A stretch of DNA of 64,000 bases. Source: Micromonospora sp. NBC_01796. GTDB taxonomy: Bacteria > Actinomycetota > Actinomycetes > Mycobacteriales > Micromonosporaceae. A model generated the notes under the pieces. The model was not told the origin of the DNA. It made no database searches and worked only from the letters and a program-made list of their open reading frames with translations. The first letter of the stretch is position 1, and each line of letters begins with the position of its first letter. Position numbers and translations under genes: made by a program. This document shows, in pieces, positions 59,297-64,000 of the stretch. The stretch spans positions 3,906,001 to 3,970,000 of the forward strand of contig NZ_CP109078.1 of the NCBI RefSeq assembly GCF_035917455.1, read 5' to 3'.

Positions 59297-61417
59297 TCAG
59301 GAGGTCTCCCCGGCGGGCCTGTCGCCGTCCCAGATCCGGGCCAGTTCCAACCGGGTACGGATACCGAGCTTGGCGTAGATCGCCCGCAGGTGGGTGTCGA
59401 CGGTGTGGAACGAGACGAAGAGCCGGGCCGCCGCCTGCTGCTTCGTCGCCCCGGCGGCCAGGAGTGCCGCCACCCGTACCTCGCTCTGGGTGAGCGAATC
59501 CAGGCCGGCTCGGGGACGGGTGTCCCGGGACCGCTGTTCGGTCGCGCCGAGGGCCCGGAGCTGCCGCTGGGCCCGCTCCTGGTCGCCGGTGGCGCCGATC
59601 CGTCCGTACAGCCCGGCGCTCTCCTGGGCGGCGGCACCGGCTTCGGCCGACGGGACGCCGGGCAGCCGGGCCAGGTCGAGCAGGGCGTCGGCCAGCGCCG
59701 GGCGGGCGGTGGTGGCCCGCAGCCGGGCCACCGCCTGCCGCAGGGTGGCCGGATCCCGTTCGACCAGGGCCGCCGCGTGGTCGGCGAGACCCGACCAGAG
59801 CGGGCCGTCGACCCGTTCGGCGATCTTCGCGGTGTGGCCGGCAACGGTACGCGCCAACGCCGGTTCACCGATGGCGAGGGCGGCCCGTACCAGCGCCGGC
59901 CCCCGGTGCGGCAGCCGGACCAGGTGGGCCAGCGAGTGGCGCAGCCCGTCGACGGTGTGCCGGAGCAGGTCGGCGTGCCGTACCGGGTCGGGATCGGTCG
60001 CCGCGGCGCAACCCAGCCGGATCCACGGCATCAGGTCCGGCCAGCCGGTGGCCGGGGACTCGGCGCGGAGCAGGGTCCGGGCCCGGTCGGGGCGGCCCCG
60101 GCGGATCAGCGCCTCGACGGCGACCGCGAGCAGGTCCAGGCGTACGTCCTCGGGTAGTTGCCGGTCCGGGCGCGGGCGCAGCGCGAGCCGGGCCCGGACC
60201 TCGGCCTCGGGCAGCTCGCCGACGGTGATCCGGAGCAGGCAGTCGAGGGCGGTCAGCATCGGCTCGACCACCGGGGCGAACCGTCCGACCTCCACGGTGG
60301 CGGCGGCGAGCGCGGCCCGCGCGTCGTCGAACTCCCCGAGCGCGAGTTGGACGGCGATCCGGTCGACGCGGAGCAGGGCGGCCGGCGCCCGGGACGCGGG
60401 CGTGTGCGGATCCACCCGCCCCAGTACCTGCCGGGCCGTGGGCAGGTCGCCGTCGGCCAGCGCCACCCCGGCGTGGGCCAGCGCCAGGCGTACGGTGCCG
60501 CCGGGGGCGGGCGCTTCCCGCTCGGCCCGTTCCGCCTCGCCCAGCAGCCCGGTCATGTCGGGCTGGCCGAGCGGTCCGGCGGTGGCCGCGAGTGTGGTCA
60601 GCAGCCAGGCCCGGTGGACCGGTGCGCACCGGTCCTGGGCCAGCGCCCGGTGCAGGTACGCCAGGGCGAGTGACGGGCGTCCGGTGGCGTGCCACGCTCC
60701 CAACCGCCCGAGCAGGACGGCACGCTGTTCCGGGCCGTCCCGGTCGGCCGCGATCTCCTCGGTCAGTACGGCCAGCGCCCGCTCGGCGCGACCGGCCAGC
60801 ATCAGGTGGTCGACGAGTGCGGGCAGCAGCCGCCGTCGGTGTCGCGGGTCGAGTCCCGCCCCGGAACGGGTGTGTACGGCGAGCAGCAGTTCCGCCGCCA
60901 CGGACGGGTCCACCGCGGAGTCGACGGCGAGTCGGGACACCAGGTCGAGGTCGACCCGCTCCGGTCCGGTGGCGGTGCCGTCCGGGGGAGGGGCCGTGTT
61001 CAGCACCCGGAGCAGTTGTTCGGCGGCGAGCGTGGGGCAGGACCGCTCCAGGATCGCGGCGGCCCGTACGTGGGTGGCGGCGCGCAGCGAGGGTGGGGTG
61101 ACCCGGTACACCGCCCGCCGTACGCCGGGGTCGGCCAGGTGCAGCCCGTCGGTGGCGTCGCGCAGGAGGCCGTACCCGATGAGGGTCTCGATGTCGTGTT
61201 CGAGTGCCGGCCCGGATCGCCGTACCATTCGCTCGACGAACGACAGCTCACCCGGTGTCCCGGTCAGCGCCAGCGCCCGCAGGATCGACCGCTGTACGGC
61301 CGACAGGGCCGCCAGTGGCCTGCCGCCGCCGCCCGTACGCATCCTGGTTCTGCGTCCCGGGATCCCCGGTCGGGTGGCCCGTGCTCCAGGTCGGCTCAAC
61401 GGTGGCCATGTGGGCAC
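59297..61417 (-). CDS. LuxR-type regulator, LAL-like but without the ATPase
   Basis: A 706-aa regulator. C-terminal HTH: AALLAAGATKQQAAARLFVSFHTVDTHLRAIYAKLGIRTR (LuxR type). The N-terminal and central part is a helical TPR-like or winged repeat region (QRSILRALALTGTPGELSF), with no Walker A or B. This resembles large LuxR (LAL/MalT) regulators that have lost the AAA+ domain. ATG 61417 is the longest start; an internal ATG at 61342 is also possible. Target unknown. Confidence 0.8.
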   Translation of the reverse strand: MPTWPPLSRPGARATRPGIPGRRTRMRTGGGGRPLAALSAVQRSILRALALTGTPGELSFVERMVRRSGPALEHDIETLIGYGLLRDATDGLHLADPGVRRAVYRVTPPSLRAATHVRAAAILERSCPTLAAEQLLRVLNTAPPPDGTATGPERVDLDLVSRLAVDSAVDPSVAAELLLAVHTRSGAGLDPRHRRRLLPALVDHLMLAGRAERALAVLTEEIAADRDGPEQRAVLLGRLGAWHATGRPSLALAYLHRALAQDRCAPVHRAWLLTTLAATAGPLGQPDMTGLLGEAERAEREAPAPGGTVRLALAHAGVALADGDLPTARQVLGRVDPHTPASRAPAALLRVDRIAVQLALGEFDDARAALAAATVEVGRFAPVVEPMLTALDCLLRITVGELPEAEVRARLALRPRPDRQLPEDVRLDLLAVAVEALIRRGRPDRARTLLRAESPATGWPDLMPWIRLGCAAATDPDPVRHADLLRHTVDGLRHSLAHLVRLPHRGPALVRAALAIGEPALARTVAGHTAKIAERVDGPLWSGLADHAAALVERDPATLRQAVARLRATTARPALADALLDLARLPGVPSAEAGAAAQESAGLYGRIGATGDQERAQRQLRALGATEQRSRDTRPRAGLDSLTQSEVRVAALLAAGATKQQAAARLFVSFHTVDTHLRAIYAKLGIRTRLELARIWDGDRPAGETS

Positions 61418-61696
61418 GGGACACCCCCTCGGCGGCGGCCGGTCGGGACGGCTCGGATCCGTCCGGAAGGTTCGGACGGTGCGAATGTGAATCGAATTCG
61501 GACCGGCAAGTCGAGGCTATACACGGGTTTCCGACGGCGTCGGTGATCCGCGAATCTTCGGTTGCCCCCATCGAGCAGGGTCGGAAATCACCGGGTGCCG
61601 CCACCTGTCGGGGTCGGGAAGATATCGGTGAAGATCAGCGAGTCAGGCTGATCGGCCGATCAACAGTTGGCGAGTTCGGTCGTACGCTCCGTTGCC

Positions 61697-62719
61697 ATGC
61701 TGTTCTCGCGCCAGCACAGGAATGTCGGTCCGGTGATCGCCGAATTCTGGCGGTGGTGGCCCGGGGTGCGGCCCAGGGTGGAGGCGGCCATCGCCGACGG
61801 CACCTGGTCCGACGACCTCATCGCCGAGGTGAGCGGGCGGGTGAAGGCGATCGACCGGGAACTGGAGTGGGAGTTCGCCCAGGGCACCCGGTCCGGTCAC
61901 GCGCTTGTCGTCTCGGCCGCCGGAGCGCCCCGGCTGCGGGCGGTCGCCGAACGCTGGCGCCGGGCGGCTCCGGCCGCCGACGACCGGTGGGAGTACCACT
62001 CGACCCGGCAGCCCGATCCGACCTCGCTGTCGGCCGCGTTGACCGTCTCCGGGCACGAGATCAAGCTGACCGAGCTGCGGTTCGCCTGCCGGATCGACCC
62101 CGATCGGTACGAGGTGGACGTGCTCGTACATCACCCGGACTTCGGCCGGTTGGGTGAACCGGATCGGATGCGGGTGGCGTTCCTGGCCCTGGACTGGCTG
62201 CTCGGTGAGGTCGCGGTCGAGCTGTGGGTGGGCGGGGTCGAGGTGAGCACCACGCTGCCGCCCCGTACCGAGTCGGGTGAGGCGCTCACCGCCGTGGTGG
62301 CCCAGTTGGCCCGGCGGTTGCGGGAGACGAGCTGGGTGCTGCTCGAACGCGCCCCGGTCGGTGGGAGTCCGCAGACCGCCGCGGTGCGTCATCCGCTCAA
62401 GCCGGTCCGTTGGCCGCACCTGGACACCCACCTGGGGGTGGTGGTGCCGTACCGGGCGGCGGAGACCGGGCTGCCGACCGAGACGGCGCTCGTCGCGCTG
62501 GAGCGGCTGGAGGAGCAGATCGCGGCGGCTGCGTCGGGCGCGGTGCTGGTCGCCCACGAGAGCTGCGCCGGACGCCGAACCTTCCACCTGTACGCCGAGG
62601 CGGGCGCGTCGCCGCTCGGGCCGGTACGGGACGCCGTCCGGGGCTGGGACCAGGGGCGGGTACGGCTGCGGACCCGCTACGACCCGGGCTGGCAGGCGGT
62701 CCGCCCACTGTGCCCGTGA
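61697..62719 (+). CDS. Hypothetical protein, DUF695-like
   Basis: A 340-aa protein with the layout IAEFWRWWPGVRPRVEAAI, then HALVVSAAGAPRLRAVAERW, ALDWLLGEVAVELWVGGVEV and a C-terminal RTFHLYAEAG. This resembles DUF695-type proteins in spacing, but the match is by eye. ATG 61697 follows TACGCT (61683-61688) by 8 bases (leaderless). Not in an obvious operon; role unknown. Confidence 0.6.
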   Translation: MLFSRQHRNVGPVIAEFWRWWPGVRPRVEAAIADGTWSDDLIAEVSGRVKAIDRELEWEFAQGTRSGHALVVSAAGAPRLRAVAERWRRAAPAADDRWEYHSTRQPDPTSLSAALTVSGHEIKLTELRFACRIDPDRYEVDVLVHHPDFGRLGEPDRMRVAFLALDWLLGEVAVELWVGGVEVSTTLPPRTESGEALTAVVAQLARRLRETSWVLLERAPVGGSPQTAAVRHPLKPVRWPHLDTHLGVVVPYRAAETGLPTETALVALERLEEQIAAAASGAVLVAHESCAGRRTFHLYAEAGASPLGPVRDAVRGWDQGRVRLRTRYDPGWQAVRPLCP

Positions 62720-62821
62720 CCGTTCCCCGGCGCTCCGAGGGTACTTTCCGCCCCGCCGTGGGTAACGTCCCTTTCGAGCGAGCGAGGCGTAAGGTTTGCG
62801 CCCAACACGGAGGATGTAGCC

Positions 62822-63070
62822 ATGGCTTCTCTTGGAAAGTGGTGGGCAAGGCTCAGCGCCGTCGTACTCACGGCGAGCCTGGCCGTATTCGTGCCGGTGG
62901 CGGCCTGGGCGTCGTCCGGCACCGGTGAGTTGGTGCTGGAGGCGGCACGCCGGCCGCGCCGCAGCGGTATCGGTGCCGGGTTGTTCGGGCTGGTCTGCTG
63001 CGGTGTTGTCGTGGTGGCGATCGTGGTGGTGCTGGTGCTGCTGCTCCGTCGCCGGTCCGGCCGCCGCTGA
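62822..63070 (+). CDS. Small membrane-anchored protein (82 aa)
   Basis: Signal-like first 30 residues (LSAVVLTASLAVFVPVAAWA), a short loop, a second strong helix (GLFGLVCCGVVVVAIVVVLVLLL) and a basic tail RRRSGRR. RBS GGAGGA right before ATG 62822. A real small membrane protein by RBS and profile; function unknown. Confidence 0.7.
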   Translation: MASLGKWWARLSAVVLTASLAVFVPVAAWASSGTGELVLEAARRPRRSGIGAGLFGLVCCGVVVVAIVVVLVLLLRRRSGRR

Positions 63071-63130
63071 TCGGGTCCCGGCCGGCCGGTGCCCGACCCG
63101 GCGCCGGCCCGGCCGCTGACCTCAGTCGTC

Positions 63131-63180
63131 GCCTTCGGACGCTCAGCCGCCGGTGAGGCCTTCGGACGCTCAGCCGCCGG
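63131..63180. repeat. 23-bp direct repeat at the 3' end of the solute-binding-protein gene
   Basis: Exact copies at 63131-63153 and 63158-63180, 27 bp apart, covering the stop codon (63170-63172) and the 3' flank. It looks like a recent local tandem duplication. Confidence 0.7.
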
Positions 63181-64000
63181 CCAGCGACGCGTTGGCCTCG
63201 CTGACGAAGGCCCGCGCCGCCTCCTTGGAGGTCGCCCGGCCGGACTGCGCGCTCTCGGCCACGCTGATCAGGAGGGCACGGACCTTCGCGTGACCTCGGG
63301 GCGGCGGCGTCGGGGCGGGTCCGAACCGGTCGACCATCGAGGTCTCGAAGGACGCGGTGAGTTTCATGCTCTGATCGGTCAGCGTGTCCTCGACGTACGA
63401 GCGGACGTCGAGGTTCGCGCTCAGACCGCGTTCCGTGCCGAGGATCTGCCCGGCCTCCACGTCGTTCACCAGGAAGTTGATCACGTCCACCACGATTTCC
63501 GGGTGGCGGGACCCGCGGAAGGCGGCCCAGTACATCGACGCCCGCGCCCACTGGGCCTTCGGGGCGCCGGGATAGGTGACCAGGCCCAACTCGTCCTGGG
63601 TCAACTTCTGCAACTCGGGCAACTGGTTCGACCACATGAAGCTCGTCGCGGCCTTGCCGGTGGCGACCAGTTGGCGGGTGACGTCGCCGCTGTTCGCCTC
63701 CGCGGTGACCGCCGCCGACGGGGTGGCCCGATCGGCGCGGGCGTCCCGCCACAGGTCGAACCAGCGGGTCATGTCCGACTCGGTGAAACCGAGCTGCCGT
63801 CCCCGGTACAGCTCCTTGCCCTGCGCCCGCAGCCACAGCCAGAGCGCCTTGTAGTCGGCGGAGGGGTCCATCGTCCCGGCGACCTTGCCGTCGGTGGCCT
63901 CGGTGACCTGGGCCGCCCAGTCGACGAACTCGTCGTACTCCATGCCGATCCGGGGCTCGGGCAGGTTGTGGCGGCGCAGCAGGCTCTTGTTGTAGATCAG
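63170..64000 (-). CDS. Extracellular solute-binding protein, C-terminal part
   Basis: Partial; the start lies beyond the window. The visible part (277 aa) is the lobe-2 portion of an ABC transporter sugar-type solute-binding protein: entering text YNKSLLRRHNLPEPR, then TDGKVAGTMDPSADYK, MFVVS-like WLRAQGKELYRG, and VDVINFLVNDVEAG. Family 1 binding proteins deliver carbohydrates to ABC permeases. No permease is visible. A 27-bp tandem duplication surrounds its stop. Confidence 0.8.
   Translation of the reverse strand: MIYNKSLLRRHNLPEPRIGMEYDEFVDWAAQVTEATDGKVAGTMDPSADYKALWLWLRAQGKELYRGRQLGFTESDMTRWFDLWRDARADRATPSAAVTAEANSGDVTRQLVATGKAATSFMWSNQLPELQKLTQDELGLVTYPGAPKAQWARASMYWAAFRGSRHPEIVVDVINFLVNDVEAGQILGTERGLSANLDVRSYVEDTLTDQSMKLTASFETSMVDRFGPAPTPPPRGHAKVRALLISVAESAQSGRATSKEAARAFVSEANASLAGG

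Noticed and set aside
1-64000. CRISPR arrays, insertion sequences, prophage or biosynthetic clusters
   Set aside because: No spaced repeats, transposase motifs, phage genes, or PKS/NRPS modules were seen.

Overview
The window is very GC-rich on both strands, with dense genes and short intergenic gaps. GTG and TTG starts are common and many promoters look leaderless (TANNNT, then 6-8 bases, then the start codon). WhiB7, mycoredoxin, AdnAB, actinobacterial-type DapD, XRE/DUF397 pairs and UPF0182 place it in the Actinomycetota. The overall feel is of a Micromonospora-like Micromonosporaceae, but the family-level placement is inference. I see no rRNA, CRISPR array, insertion sequence, prophage or biosynthetic cluster. 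There is one tRNA (initiator Met).

Layout. 1-18.9 kb: lysine/diaminopimelate genes dapC (cut by the window edge), dapD and dapE. About 15.5 kb separates dapC from dapD and holds a giant secreted ThuA/sugar-dehydrogenase/carbohydrate-binding protein, a flavoprotein, a SIMPL protein, a P-loop kinase, a membrane GGDEF-EAL protein, a DUF559 protein, a sugar O-acetyltransferase and a secreted subtilase. 18.7-20.4 kb: a hidden 59-aa gene and two LOG-family genes. 20.5-27.5 kb: the adnA-adnB recombination helicase-nuclease, with overlapping genes. 27.5-29.5 kb: a cold-shock pair (cspA and a DEAD-box helicase), each behind a structured leader. 29.7-36.5 kb: small membrane proteins, a COG4529 flavoprotein next to an SsuD-like sulfonate monooxygenase, and an overlapping pair of M16 peptidases. 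36.4-56 kb: a block matching the M. tuberculosis Rv3199c-Rv3193c neighbourhood (nudC, mrx1, uvrD2, whiB7, ABC1 kinase, DUF2342 protease, PDZ-Lon protease, UPF0182), interrupted by an XRE/DUF397 pair and an ArsR-type regulator with an MFS exporter. 56-64 kb: initiator tRNA, an Nramp Mn transporter with a bicupin of the oxalate decarboxylase type, an ATPase-less LuxR regulator, a hypothetical protein, a small membrane protein, and the C-terminal part of a solute-binding protein.

The most interesting signals are regulatory RNA. The uvrD2-whiB7 gap encodes an 84-codon upstream ORF whose stop codon lies inside an antiterminator hairpin that competes with a perfect intrinsic terminator. This is the geometry expected for ribosome-controlled attenuation of an antibiotic-resistance regulator. 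Upstream of the DEAD-box helicase, an 11-bp perfect hairpin buries the Shine-Dalgarno sequence and overlaps an alternative hairpin, which suggests a temperature or translation switch. Paired palindromic operators precede the ThuA protein and the ArsR/MFS unit. A perfect 25-bp inverted repeat at 41.8 kb carries the MFS stop codon.

Two real small genes (18696-18875 and 48523-48690, both minus strand) were found by reading the sequence for ribosome-binding sites. All functional calls rest on motif and family recognition by eye; no search was run.
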